64,000 bases of DNA, from positions 868,001-932,000 of the forward strand of contig NZ_CP040077.1 of the NCBI RefSeq assembly GCF_005280735.1, read 5' to 3'. The translations under genes and the position numbers were made by a program. The notes beneath the pieces were generated by a model. That model worked only from the letters and a program-made list of their open reading frames with translations, ran no database searches and was not told the origin of the DNA. Source of the DNA: Trinickia violacea (GTDB lineage: Bacteria; Pseudomonadota; Gammaproteobacteria; Burkholderiales; Burkholderiaceae). Below are positions 41,502 through 50,855 of the stretch, piece by piece (the stretch's first letter is position 1; each line of letters starts with the position of its first letter).

Positions 41502-44500
41502 ACGCACGCGACCATGAAAACGCGCGCGACGACGTGCGCATCAGTACTGGCGACGGCTCGAGCGCTGACGCAACGGGTTTTAATCTGTCTGCGTGGGCGT
41601 TGCGGCACCAGCAACTGGTGATATTCCTGATTGGGCTCGCCACGCTGTTCGGCGTGATTGGCTACACCAAACTCGCGCAATCGGAAGATCCGCCGTTCAC
41701 GTTCCGCACAATGGTCATCAAGACCTACTGGCCGGGCGCAACGGCCAGCGAAGTGCAGGAGCAGATCACCGACCGGATCGGCCGCCAGTTGCAGGCGGCG
41801 CCGTATGTCGACAACATCAAGAGCTACTCGCGGCCCGGCGAGTCAATGATCTTCTTCGCAATGAAGGACTCGGCACCGGTCAAGGAAGTGCCCGAGACCT
41901 GGTACCAGGTGCGCAAGAAAGTTGGCGACATCCAGGCGACGCTCCCCAAGGGAACGGTGGGGCCGTTCTTCAACGACGAGTTCGGCGACGTCTATACGAA
42001 CGTCTACGCGCTCGAAGGCGACGGCTTTTCGCCCGCGCAACTGCACGACTACGCGGACAAGTTCCGCACCGTGCTGCTGCGGGTGCCCGGTGTCGCGAAG
42101 GTCGACTACTTCGGCGATCCCGATCAGCACATCTTCGTCGAAATTTCGAACGCGCAACTCACGCGGCTAGCCATGACGCCGCAGCAACTCGCTCAGGCGA
42201 TCGACGCGCAGAACGCCGTTGCGCCTGTCGGTACCATCACGACAGCGGATGACCGCGTGTTCGTGCGGCCAAGCGGCGCATTCAAGAACGAGCAGGCGCT
42301 CGCCGACATGCTGATCACCGTGAACAAGCGGTCGTTTCGCCTGGGCGACATTGCGACGATCCAGCGCGGCTATGACGATCCGCCCGTGACGCAGATGCGG
42401 GTCGGCGGCCAGGCTGCGCTCGGCATCGGTGTGACGATGCAAAAGGGCGGCGACGTGATCGACCTCGGCAAGGCGCTCGACGCCAAGACGGCAGAACTTC
42501 AGGCTTCGCTGCCGGCGGGCCTGAAGCTCTCGGCCGTGTCGAGCATGCCGCACGCGGTGAAGCATTCGGTCGATGACTTCGTGGAGGCGGTCGGAGAAGC
42601 CGTGGCCATCGTGCTAGTCGTGAGCCTCATCTCGCTCGGTCTGCGCACCGGCATGGTCGTGGTGATCACGATCCCGATCGTGCTCGCGGTCACGGCGCTG
42701 TGCATGCATCTGTTTGGCATCGGTTTGGACAAGGTATCACTCGGTACGCTCGTGCTCGCGCTGGGGCTGCTGGTCGACGACGCGATCATTGCCGTCGAGA
42801 TGATGGCCGTGAAGATCGAACAGGGCTGGAGCCGCCTGCGTGCGGCGGCCTTCGCCTATACCAGTACGGCTTTTCCGATGCTGACCGGCACGTTGGTCAC
42901 GGTCTCGGGCTTTCTGCCGATCGCGCTCGCCAAATCGAGCACCGGTGAGTACACGCGATCGATCTTCGAGGTGTCGGCTATCGCGCTGATCGTTTCGTGG
43001 TTCGCCGCGGTCGTGCTGGTGCCGTTGCTAGGCTTCCACCTGCTGCCGGAGCATCAACGCCACGGGAGCGATGTGCATGGCCACGAGCACGACGTGTACA
43101 ACACGGCCTTTTACCGGCGTCTGTCGGGCTGGGTCGGCTGGTGTATCGACCGCCGCTGGGCCGTGCTCGGCGTCACGGTCGTGCTGTTCGCGATCGCGAT
43201 GGCGGCGTTCACGCGCGTGCCGCAGCAGTTCTTCCCGAACTCGGAGCGGCCGGAATTGCTGGTTGACCTGCGGTTGCCGGAGGGCGCCTCGTTCGAAGCG
43301 ACGCTGCGTGAAGCGAAGCGCCTCGAGAAAGTGCTCGACGGCAAGCCGGAAATCGAGCATTTCGTCGACTTCGTGGGCACCGGCGCGCCGCGTTTCTACC
43401 TTCCGCTCGACCAGCAGCTTCAGCAGCCGAACTTCGCGCAGTTCGTCGTTACCGCGAAAGACGTCGAGACGCGCGAACAGCTGATGCACTGGCTCGACGC
43501 GAAACTGGAGAAGGACTTCTCCGGAGTTCGCACGCGCGTCGCCCGCCTCGAAAACGGGCCGCCCGTCGGCTTTCCGATCAAGTTCCGCGTGAGCGGCGAC
43601 GACATCGCGACCGTGCACGCCATTGCGGAAGCGGTCGCAGAAAAGACCCGCGCCGACTCGCGCACGCGCAACGTCCAGTTCGACTGGGACGAGCCCGCTG
43701 AACGGTCAATCTCATTCGAGATCGACCAGAACCGCGCGCGTCAGCTTGGCGTCACGTCCGAGGACGTCTCCAGCTTCCTCGCGATGACGCTGTCCGGCTA
43801 CACGGTCACGCAGTACCGCGAGCGCGACAAACTGATCGACGTCGACCTGCGCGCCCCCAGGAGCGAGCGCGTCAACCCCGCACAGCTCACGAGCCTCGCC
43901 ATGCCGACGCCGAACGGCCCGGTGCCGCTCGGCTCGCTTGGAAACGTGCGCGACGCGCTGGAATACGGCGTGATCTGGGAACGCGACCGCCAGCCGACCA
44001 TCACGGTGCAGGCGGACGTGCGCGGCGACGCGCAGGGCATCGACGTCACGCGCGACATCGACCGTGCGCTCGCGGCCGAGCGCGCCACGCTGCCGGTCGG
44101 CTACCGGATCGACGTGGGCGGTGCGGTGGAGGAGAGCGTGAAAGGCCAGACATCGATCAACGCGGAAATGCCGCTGATGATCATCGCGGTGCTCACGCTG
44201 CTGATGATCCAGCTCAAGAACTTCTCGCGCACCTTTATTGTCGTGCTGACCGCGCCGCTGGGCCTGATCGGTGTGGTGACTGCGCTGCTGCTGTTCGGCA
44301 AGCCGTTCGGCTTCGTCGCGCTGCTGGGCGTGATCGCGATGTTCGGCATCATCATGCGCAACTCCGTGATTCTCGTCGACCAGATCGATCAGGACATTGC
44401 GGCCGGGCACGCGCGCTTCGACGCGATCATCGGCGCGACGGTGCGGCGTTTCAGGCCGATCATGCTGACCGCCGCCGCCGCCGTTCTCGCACTGATACCA

Positions 44501-44671
44501 CTGCTTCGCTCGGGCTTCTTCGGCCCCATGGCGACCGCGCTGATGGGCGGCATCACCGTCGCCACGTTGCTGACGGTGTTCTTTCTGCCGGCGCTCTATG
44601 CGACCTGCTTCAGGGTCCGGCGCGACGAACGCGGAACGCAACCGCTCGTCGCCGAGCATACGGAGGTTTGA
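41498..44671 (+). CDS. RND multidrug efflux transporter
   Basis: This 1057-residue proton-driven inner-membrane pump has the classical duplicated layout: a TM helix near residues 40-60, a porter domain, TM2-6, a second porter domain, then TM8-12. The proton relay Asp pair lies in L-L-V-D-D-A-I-I-A-V-E near 425, and W-P-G-A-T-A-S-E-V near 78 and E-D-P-P-F-T near 63 are RND signatures. It is closest to the AcrB-like MdtF/YegN-type branch that pumps drugs or aromatic compounds, not the heavy-metal branch. The ATGA overlaps join it to the adaptor and TGATG to the outer-membrane factor. Confidence 0.93.
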   Translation: MNARDHENARDDVRISTGDGSSADATGFNLSAWALRHQQLVIFLIGLATLFGVIGYTKLAQSEDPPFTFRTMVIKTYWPGATASEVQEQITDRIGRQLQAAPYVDNIKSYSRPGESMIFFAMKDSAPVKEVPETWYQVRKKVGDIQATLPKGTVGPFFNDEFGDVYTNVYALEGDGFSPAQLHDYADKFRTVLLRVPGVAKVDYFGDPDQHIFVEISNAQLTRLAMTPQQLAQAIDAQNAVAPVGTITTADDRVFVRPSGAFKNEQALADMLITVNKRSFRLGDIATIQRGYDDPPVTQMRVGGQAALGIGVTMQKGGDVIDLGKALDAKTAELQASLPAGLKLSAVSSMPHAVKHSVDDFVEAVGEAVAIVLVVSLISLGLRTGMVVVITIPIVLAVTALCMHLFGIGLDKVSLGTLVLALGLLVDDAIIAVEMMAVKIEQGWSRLRAAAFAYTSTAFPMLTGTLVTVSGFLPIALAKSSTGEYTRSIFEVSAIALIVSWFAAVVLVPLLGFHLLPEHQRHGSDVHGHEHDVYNTAFYRRLSGWVGWCIDRRWAVLGVTVVLFAIAMAAFTRVPQQFFPNSERPELLVDLRLPEGASFEATLREAKRLEKVLDGKPEIEHFVDFVGTGAPRFYLPLDQQLQQPNFAQFVVTAKDVETREQLMHWLDAKLEKDFSGVRTRVARLENGPPVGFPIKFRVSGDDIATVHAIAEAVAEKTRADSRTRNVQFDWDEPAERSISFEIDQNRARQLGVTSEDVSSFLAMTLSGYTVTQYRERDKLIDVDLRAPRSERVNPAQLTSLAMPTPNGPVPLGSLGNVRDALEYGVIWERDRQPTITVQADVRGDAQGIDVTRDIDRALAAERATLPVGYRIDVGGAVEESVKGQTSINAEMPLMIIAVLTLLMIQLKNFSRTFIVVLTAPLGLIGVVTALLLFGKPFGFVALLGVIAMFGIIMRNSVILVDQIDQDIAAGHARFDAIIGATVRRFRPIMLTAAAAVLALIPLLRSGFFGPMATALMGGITVATLLTVFFLPALYATCFRVRRDERGTQPLVAEHTEV

Positions 44672-46137
44672 TGAAGAGCTTTACCTATAGGACTTCCGTG
44701 CTGGCGGTGGCTGCCGCACTGAGCATCGCGGCTTGCTCGTTTGGGCCGAGCAGCGAAGCGCCAGCGATGCCTTCGCCGGAGCATTACGGCGCGCAGACGC
44801 AGCCGTCGAAAACCGTGACGGCCGGTGGCGTCGCGCAGACATTCGATGTCGGCGCAACCGCGGCCCCCCAATGGTGGCGCATGTACCGTTCCGACGCGCT
44901 GGATGCGCTCGTCGACGAGGGCCTGCGCGACAGCCCGAACCTCGCGGCAACCCAGCGCACGCTCGCGGCCGCGCAAGAGCAACTGCGCGCGCAGGTCGGC
45001 GCATCGACGCTGCCGTCGATCGACAGCGCCGTGCAGGTCGAGCGCGCCCGCGCGCCCGTCGTGCCGGGAGTCGGACCGGAGCAGGTGCAATACAACTTCT
45101 TCGCCGGTCAGGTGTTCGCGCATTACACGTTCGACCTGTTCGGCCAGACGCGTTACACGAACTCGGCAAGCGCTGCGCGTGTGCACGTGCAGGCATTCGA
45201 ACTGGAGGCGTCGCGGCGCGCGCTTACCGCCAACATCGTCGCGAGCGTGATCAATGTCGCGTCTCTCGACCGGCAGATCGCGCTCACCGAGCGGCTCGTG
45301 GAAGTGTCCAATGCCACCGCGAACGAGGACGAGCAGCGCTTCGCGCTCGGGTCGGTCTCCCGCGCCCAAATGCTCGAATCGAAACAGAATGCGGCGTCGA
45401 TCGCCGCGACGCTGCCTGCACTGCGGCAGCAACGCGCTTGCGCGGTCCATGCGCTGGCGGTGCTGATCGGCCGCACGCCGGATAACGCGCCGAGCGTGCC
45501 GGATCTCGACAGTCTCGCGCTGCCCGTGAACGTGCCCGTCGCGGTGCCTTCGGACCTGTTGCGTTCGCGCCCGGACATCCAGGCAGCGGACGCCGCCGTC
45601 AAGGCCGCCGCGGCCGACGTCGGCGCCGCGACGGCGCAGATGTTCCCGAGCCTGTCGCTCACGGCCGCGATGGGGCGCGGCGGCTTCAGCTGGCCGGCGG
45701 TGTTCTCGGGCGCGGGCGGCCTGTGGGCGCTCGGCGCGGCGATGTCGCAGCCGATCTTCCATGGCGGGGCTTTGTTCGCGGAGCGTCGCGCGTCGATCGA
45801 TGCATACGACGCCGCCGTGCTGCACTACAAGTCGACGGTGCTCTCCGCGTTCCAGGATGTCGCGAATTCGCTGGCCGCGCTGGATAACGACGCGCAGACG
45901 CTCACCTCGGCGGACGTTGCCGCGGACGCCGCGCACGCCGCGTTCGACGATACGGCGTCGCGCCATCGCATGGGCGCGCTTCCGTCGTCGGCAACACACG
46001 CCAGCGAGTCCCGCTATCTCAACGCGCAGATCGGCTCGGTACGCGCAGCGAGCCAGCGCATGAGCGATACGGCGGCGTTGTTCCAGGCGATGGGGGAACT
46101 GCCCGTGGCGCAGCAGACGGCAGCGTCGACGCAATGA
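44671..46137 (+). CDS. RND outer-membrane factor, NodT/OprM-type lipoprotein
   Basis: This 488-residue TolC-like channel has an N-terminal lipobox (S-I-A-A-C-S-F-G-P) and two OEP repeats, each with P-Q-W-W-R-M-Y or A-L-V-D-E-G-L-R-D-S-P-N-L type starts. The R-S-R-P-D-I-Q-A-A-D motif near 300 is shared by OprM-like proteins, and the G-A-A-M-S-Q-P-I-F-H-G-G segment forms the second barrel part. ATG 44671 is preceded by GGAGG and overlaps the pump stop by one base. It completes a tripartite efflux system in one operon. PqiA starts 10 bases later. Confidence 0.92.
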   Translation: MKSFTYRTSVLAVAAALSIAACSFGPSSEAPAMPSPEHYGAQTQPSKTVTAGGVAQTFDVGATAAPQWWRMYRSDALDALVDEGLRDSPNLAATQRTLAAAQEQLRAQVGASTLPSIDSAVQVERARAPVVPGVGPEQVQYNFFAGQVFAHYTFDLFGQTRYTNSASAARVHVQAFELEASRRALTANIVASVINVASLDRQIALTERLVEVSNATANEDEQRFALGSVSRAQMLESKQNAASIAATLPALRQQRACAVHALAVLIGRTPDNAPSVPDLDSLALPVNVPVAVPSDLLRSRPDIQAADAAVKAAAADVGAATAQMFPSLSLTAAMGRGGFSWPAVFSGAGGLWALGAAMSQPIFHGGALFAERRASIDAYDAAVLHYKSTVLSAFQDVANSLAALDNDAQTLTSADVAADAAHAAFDDTASRHRMGALPSSATHASESRYLNAQIGSVRAASQRMSDTAALFQAMGELPVAQQTAASTQ

Positions 46138-46147
46138 TCGCGCGCGT

Positions 46148-47512
46148 ATGACAAGCATGGAACATCGCAGACTGATTGCCTGTCACGAATGCGATCTGCT
46201 GATGCGCAAGCCAGCGGACGTCGGAGCGCGCGTCGCGAGCTGCACGCGATGCGCAGCGAAGCTGGGCGCATTGGCGGGCGTCGGCGCGTCGCTCGACCGC
46301 ATCTGCGCCGTGACGCTCGCCGCGTTGATCACGTTCTGCATCGCGCAGGCTTTCCCGGTGATCGAGCTGAATGCCAACGGCATGACGTCCGAAGCGACGC
46401 TCGTTGGCGCGGTGCGCTCGCTTTGGACAAGCGATATGCGCTCGGTCGCGGCGATGGTGTTTTGTTCATCGATACTCTTTCCGCTGATCGAGCTGATCGC
46501 CTTTCTTTATCTGCTGGTGCCGCTTCGCATCGGCAAGGTCCCGCCCCGTTTCAACCGGGTGTTGCGCGTCGTGCAACTGGTGCGTCCGTGGTGCATGGTC
46601 GAAGTATTCATGCTTGGCGTGCTCGTGACGATCGTGAAGATGGTCAGCATCGCCGACGTGATCGCGGGGCCTGGCCTCTTTGCATTGGCTGGGTTGACCG
46701 TGATGCTGGCCGTCGTCGCATCATTCGATCCTGGCCGGCTGTGGGCGGTCCACGAGCGGCTCACGTCTGCCCGCAAGACCGATATTCACTGGAAAAGAGT
46801 CGCTGGTCGACGCGAGCGCTTTCTGGGGGCGCAGCGAACGCGCGAACAGGCGCGTTCGTCCGCCATGACCGCACAGCGCGCAGGACTGGTCGGCTGTCAC
46901 GCATGCGGTCTGGTTCAGGCGCACGCAGCAGGCCGGACGCACCAGCGCTGCTCGCGATGCGGGCACCCGCTACACCAACGCCGTGCAGACAGCCTCACGC
47001 GAACCGCCAGTCTGCTGCTTGCTGCCGTGTTCGCCTATCTCCCGGCCAATTTGCTCCCGATCATGCATGCGTCGTCGCTCGGCCGCGCCGAGGACGACAC
47101 GATCCTGGGCGGCGTCGCGTACTTCTGGACTTCGGGCGACTGGCCGCTCGCCGTGGTGGTATTTGTCGCGAGCGTTCTCGTACCGATGCTCAAGCTGGCC
47201 GTTCTCACGCTTCTCACGCTAACCGCTCGTCGAGGCTCAGCCTGGCGGCCTCGGGAATGCACCGCGCTTTATCGGCTCGTCGAGCGTATCGGCCGCTGGT
47301 CGATGCTCGATGTTTTTGTCGTCGCACTGACCGTCACGCTCGTGCATTTCGGCTCTTTTGCGGTCATCACGGCAGGACCGGCCGCGCTCGCTTTTGCGGC
47401 GGTGGTGATCCTCACGATGCTCGCGTCGCATCAATTCGATCCACGGCTCATCTGGGACGACGTCGATGCAGACAAGCATTGCGCACGAACCGATCGGCGA
47501 AGCGTGCACTGA
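46148..47512 (+). CDS. pqiA: Paraquat-inducible protein A (PqiA)
   Basis: This 454-residue inner-membrane protein is made of two similar halves. Each starts with a zinc-ribbon-like pair (C-H-E-C and C-T-R-C near residues 13 and 37; C-H-A-C and C-S-R-C near 255 and 275) followed by four membrane segments. PqiA works with PqiB and PqiC in a lipid-transport or membrane-integrity system across the periplasm. It follows the outer-membrane factor by 10 bases, so it belongs to the same transcript as the RND pump, an unusual partnership. Confidence 0.92.
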   Translation: MTSMEHRRLIACHECDLLMRKPADVGARVASCTRCAAKLGALAGVGASLDRICAVTLAALITFCIAQAFPVIELNANGMTSEATLVGAVRSLWTSDMRSVAAMVFCSSILFPLIELIAFLYLLVPLRIGKVPPRFNRVLRVVQLVRPWCMVEVFMLGVLVTIVKMVSIADVIAGPGLFALAGLTVMLAVVASFDPGRLWAVHERLTSARKTDIHWKRVAGRRERFLGAQRTREQARSSAMTAQRAGLVGCHACGLVQAHAAGRTHQRCSRCGHPLHQRRADSLTRTASLLLAAVFAYLPANLLPIMHASSLGRAEDDTILGGVAYFWTSGDWPLAVVVFVASVLVPMLKLAVLTLLTLTARRGSAWRPRECTALYRLVERIGRWSMLDVFVVALTVTLVHFGSFAVITAGPAALAFAAVVILTMLASHQFDPRLIWDDVDADKHCARTDRRSVH

Positions 47513-47560
47513 CTGCGGCGCTGGCTCTCAACAAACCGGACTCTCTGAAATACCCGTACG

Positions 47561-49156
47561 ATGCATCTTCCCAATCTGCCCAGCCCCGAAGTTCGGCCGC
47601 GCAAGCGCTGGCTGCCGTCCCTAATATGGTTAGTTCCCCTGATCTGCGCATTGATCGGCATTGCGCTCGTGGCGAAATCGGTCGCTGAAAAAGGGCCCGT
47701 CGTAACCGTCACCTTCGATAGCGCGGAAGGCATGGAGGCGGGCAAGACCAAGGTCAAGTACAAGGACGTGGACATCGGCCTCGTGCAAGCTATCACGCTG
47801 TCGAAGGATTTGCGGCGCGTAATCGTGAGCATCCAGCTCGGCAAGGACGCCGCGCGATTCGCAACAGAAGGCACACGGTTCTGGGTCGTGCGTCCGCGCG
47901 TCGGTGCCAACGGGATCTCGGGCCTCGGTACGTTGCTCTCGGGCGCCTACATCGGCGCGGATATCGGACGCTCGGCCGACACGCAAACCGCCTTTGTCGG
48001 ACTTGAAAACCCGCCCATCGTCACGACGGGCCAACGGGGACATCAGTACACGCTGCGAGGCGAATCGCTCGGCTCGATCGATATCGGCGCGCCGGTTTTC
48101 TACCATCGTATCCAGGCCGGGCAGGTGGTCGGCTTCTCCCTCGACCCTCACGGCGACGGTGTGATCGTCAATGTGTTCATCAATGCGCCGTTCGATCAGT
48201 ATGTCAGGACCCACACGCGCTGGTGGCACGCAAGCGGCGTCGATCTGCGTCTCGATTCGAACGGTCTGAAGCTCAATACCCAGTCTCTTGCGACCGTCGT
48301 GGTCGGCGGGCTGGCATTCCAGAGTCCGCCCGGTCAGGACAGCGGAGCGCTCGCAGCGGACAAGGCCGAGTTCCGGCTCGCGGCCGACGAGCAGGAGGCA
48401 ATGCGCGAGCCTGACGGCCAGCCGCTCAATATCGTGATGCGATTCGACCAGTCGCTGCGAGGACTGTCCGTCGGCGCGCCGGTGGATCTTCGCGGGATCG
48501 TGCTGGGAGGGGTGACCGGCATCGGTATCGAATACAGCGAAGCGCAGAAGAGTTTCAGCATGAAGGTCTCGATGGCGCTATATCCCGACCGCCTGAGCCG
48601 ACGCTCGAATGACGCGCTGCCCGACCCCAACACGCCGGGTGGTCACGAGCTGCTTCAGCACCTCGTGACGGAGGGGCTGCGCGGACAGTTGCGCACCGGC
48701 AGCCTGCTGACCGGCCAGCTCTACGTCGCGCTCGACATGTTCCCGAAGGCCCCTCGCGCGGGTGTCGATGTGAGCCGCAATCCGATCGAACTGCCGACCG
48801 TGCCGAACACGCTCGACGAGCTGCAGGTGCAGGTCGCGGACATCGCCCGAAAGCTGAACCAGGTTCCGTTTGACAAGATCGGGAACAACCTGAATGGTGC
48901 GCTCGAAAACGCCAACAAGCTGTTCGGTCATATGGACACCGAGGTCGTGCCGCAAGCGCGCGACACGCTGGCGGCCGCGCAAAAGACTTTCAGCACCGCC
49001 GAAACGACGCTTCATCAGGCTGCGCCGATGCAGTCCGACATTCAGGACGCGATGCAGCAACTGACGCGTACGTTGCAATCGCTGAATGCGCTTGCTGATT
49101 ACCTCGAGCGCCATCCGCAGGCGCTGTTGTTTGGCAAGAAGGGAGACCAGCCATGA
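47561..49156 (+). CDS. pqiB: MCE-domain lipid-transport protein PqiB
   Basis: This 531-residue protein has one N-terminal membrane helix (about 18-40) and three successive MCE domains. Each opens with a V-T-V-T-F-D-S-A-E-G-M-E-A-G-K-T-like segment (about 47, 160 and 290). A long C-terminal coiled region (about 420-520) forms the tube and needle of the family. It spans the periplasm as a hexameric tunnel in E. coli. The stop overlaps pqiC (ATGA at 49153). The start ATG at 47561 lacks a strong RBS. Confidence 0.93.
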   Translation: MHLPNLPSPEVRPRKRWLPSLIWLVPLICALIGIALVAKSVAEKGPVVTVTFDSAEGMEAGKTKVKYKDVDIGLVQAITLSKDLRRVIVSIQLGKDAARFATEGTRFWVVRPRVGANGISGLGTLLSGAYIGADIGRSADTQTAFVGLENPPIVTTGQRGHQYTLRGESLGSIDIGAPVFYHRIQAGQVVGFSLDPHGDGVIVNVFINAPFDQYVRTHTRWWHASGVDLRLDSNGLKLNTQSLATVVVGGLAFQSPPGQDSGALAADKAEFRLAADEQEAMREPDGQPLNIVMRFDQSLRGLSVGAPVDLRGIVLGGVTGIGIEYSEAQKSFSMKVSMALYPDRLSRRSNDALPDPNTPGGHELLQHLVTEGLRGQLRTGSLLTGQLYVALDMFPKAPRAGVDVSRNPIELPTVPNTLDELQVQVADIARKLNQVPFDKIGNNLNGALENANKLFGHMDTEVVPQARDTLAAAQKTFSTAETTLHQAAPMQSDIQDAMQQLTRTLQSLNALADYLERHPQALLFGKKGDQP

Positions 49157-49914
49157 TCCGGATCTTACGCCCCTCGTTACGTGGGTTGCCGCGCGCAGTG
49201 GCCGTCGCGGGCCTCGTCTTCGTGGGGGCTTGCGCTTCGCCTTCAGCGCGCTTCTATACGCTCGCAACCGACTCACCGGCGATGCCCGCGACCAGTAGCG
49301 CAACCTCTGCCTGGCGCATCGACGTGCGGCCTGTGAAAGTGCCTGCCGCCGTCGCGAGAAGTCAGCTTGTCGTGCAGGTCGATGCGGCGCAAGTGAAGGT
49401 GTTGGAGGACGATCGTTGGGCTTCGTCGCTTGCGGACGAGATCCGCTCCGCGCTCATTGCCGTCGTCAGCCGACAGGCCGGCATGGCCGGACCCGGCGCG
49501 CTGGTGAACGGGGCAGACGTTCCCGTTTATCAGATCGCCGCCGAGGTCCAGCGTTTCGAATCGTGGCCTCGCTCGCATGTGCTGGTCGACGTCGTATGGA
49601 ATGTGCGACGGTCGGACGGTGCGGGCGCACTGACCTGCCACAGCGTATTGAGCGAACCCGTGTCGAACGGCTATCAGGCGATCGTCGACGGTCACCGGCG
49701 CGCGATCGCCATCATCGCCGCGCAAATCGCCGAGGTGGTACGCGGGCTCGCCGCGAGTACGGCGGACAGCCCGTCAAGGCAGGCGGTGGCATCGCGCAAG
49801 AGCGCACCGAACGCCTTGTCCTGTCCTCCTGTCCCCGGCGTCGCCCAATTGACCGACGCCGCATTCGTCTCTCAACGAGCAGCAAGCAAATTTCCTCCGC
49901 GCGCCGTTGACTGA
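49153..49914 (+). CDS. pqiC: PqiC-like outer-membrane lipoprotein (ABC-type transport auxiliary)
   Basis: This 253-residue protein has a lipobox V-G-A-C-A-S near residues 24-29, followed by the R-F-Y-T-L motif that opens the PqiC/DUF330 family, and V-R-P-V-K-V-P near 60. The last ~50 residues are Ser/Ala/Pro-rich and probably disordered. PqiC anchors the PqiB tube at the outer membrane. It ends 62 bases from the convergent second TetR gene and closes the six-gene efflux/PQI operon. Confidence 0.88.
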   Translation: MIRILRPSLRGLPRAVAVAGLVFVGACASPSARFYTLATDSPAMPATSSATSAWRIDVRPVKVPAAVARSQLVVQVDAAQVKVLEDDRWASSLADEIRSALIAVVSRQAGMAGPGALVNGADVPVYQIAAEVQRFESWPRSHVLVDVVWNVRRSDGAGALTCHSVLSEPVSNGYQAIVDGHRRAIAIIAAQIAEVVRGLAASTADSPSRQAVASRKSAPNALSCPPVPGVAQLTDAAFVSQRAASKFPPRAVD

Positions 49915-49976
49915 GCGCCAATGGGCGTCGCGGTTCTGCGCATGTGCGCAGGATCGCGGTCCACGCGTGCTTTCCG

Positions 49977-50729
49977 TCAGTCTTCCTCGACGGTTTCCTC
50001 TGCCGCCGGCAGCGGACGCGCTGCGACCTTCTCCGCTTCTGCGCGCTTGAGCCCGAGCGTCTGCAGGAGCATGGCCGCCGTACGCTCGGGAAGGTGCTCG
50101 CCATTGAAGCCGAGTTCTTCAAGGACGCCCGCTGCGGTTGCGCCCGGCGCGACGTAGTTCAGTTCGGCCGAGATGGCGGACAGTACCGTGCCGCCTACCG
50201 CGAGAAATCCAATCAAGGGATCGGCGACGACGAATCGCTTCGCCTCGATACCGTTGCCGATGTCGCGCAGCAGCCGCTGGCCTAGCCCGCGGCTCAACAT
50301 GCCTGCGGAAAAACCTTCTCGGATCAGGAATCGGCCCCAAACCGGATCATGCCGCGCACGAAGGATGGTATGACGGACCGAAACCGCCACGACCTCTGCG
50401 GGATCAGGGATACCGCCCGAGAGGCGGTCGAGCATGTCCGCGAATTCCTCGAACACATTGTCGACGAGGGTCGAATAGATCGCCTCTTTCGACTCGAAGT
50501 GGTTATAGAACGAGCCGAAGCCGACATCAGCGGCCTCGGTGATTTCGTTGATTGCGACGCCTTCCATGCCCTTCTCGGCCATCAGCCTCAGCGCGGCATC
50601 AAGCAGACGGGCGCGGGTTTCACGTTTGCGGCGAGCACCGCGCGGCTCCCGCTCTTCGACAACGGGGGCCGGCGAGGGCGCCGCACGCGGCGAGCGTTTT
50701 GGGGTCCGACGATTGGTCGTGGTCGTCAT
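49977..50729 (-). CDS. TetR-family repressor 2 (regulator of the dioxygenase operon)
   Basis: This 250-residue TetR protein has a helix-turn-helix at about residues 30-80 (V-A-I-N-E-I-T-E-A-A-D-V-G-F-G-S-F-Y-N-H-F), almost the same as in TetR 1. Its ligand domain is paralogous too (A-V-S-V-R-H-T-I-L-R-A, D-P-V-W-G-R-F-L-I-R-E-G). ATG at 50729 is used; GTG 50756 is an alternative. It is divergent from the dioxygenase operon with overlapping promoters (50757-50807). Near-identical recognition helices and promoters suggest that both repressors bind both operators. Confidence 0.87.
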   Translation of the reverse strand: MTTTTNRRTPKRSPRAAPSPAPVVEEREPRGARRKRETRARLLDAALRLMAEKGMEGVAINEITEAADVGFGSFYNHFESKEAIYSTLVDNVFEEFADMLDRLSGGIPDPAEVVAVSVRHTILRARHDPVWGRFLIREGFSAGMLSRGLGQRLLRDIGNGIEAKRFVVADPLIGFLAVGGTVLSAISAELNYVAPGATAAGVLEELGFNGEHLPERTAAMLLQTLGLKRAEAEKVAARPLPAAEETVEED

Positions 50730-50756
50730 GATCGAGTCACTTGTGGTCCTTTTCAC

Positions 50757-50807
50757 AGTATAGATTCGAACCTCTATATTGACAAAACTATCAGTGATGA
50801 GTTTAAT
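50757..50807. promoter_or_regulatory. Overlapping divergent promoters, TetR 2 / dioxygenase operon
   Basis: On the + strand TTGACA (50779-50784) and TTTAAT (50802-50807) are 17 apart. On the minus strand TTGTCA (50785-50780) and TATACT (50762-50757) are also 17 apart. The + spacer holds ATCA-g-TGAT, an operator-like inverted repeat. The layout copies that at 40170-40220. Confidence 0.7.
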
Positions 50808-50855
50808 GTCATTAACGGCGCCGGACGCCGGTCTAATGAAATAAATGGAGGGACT

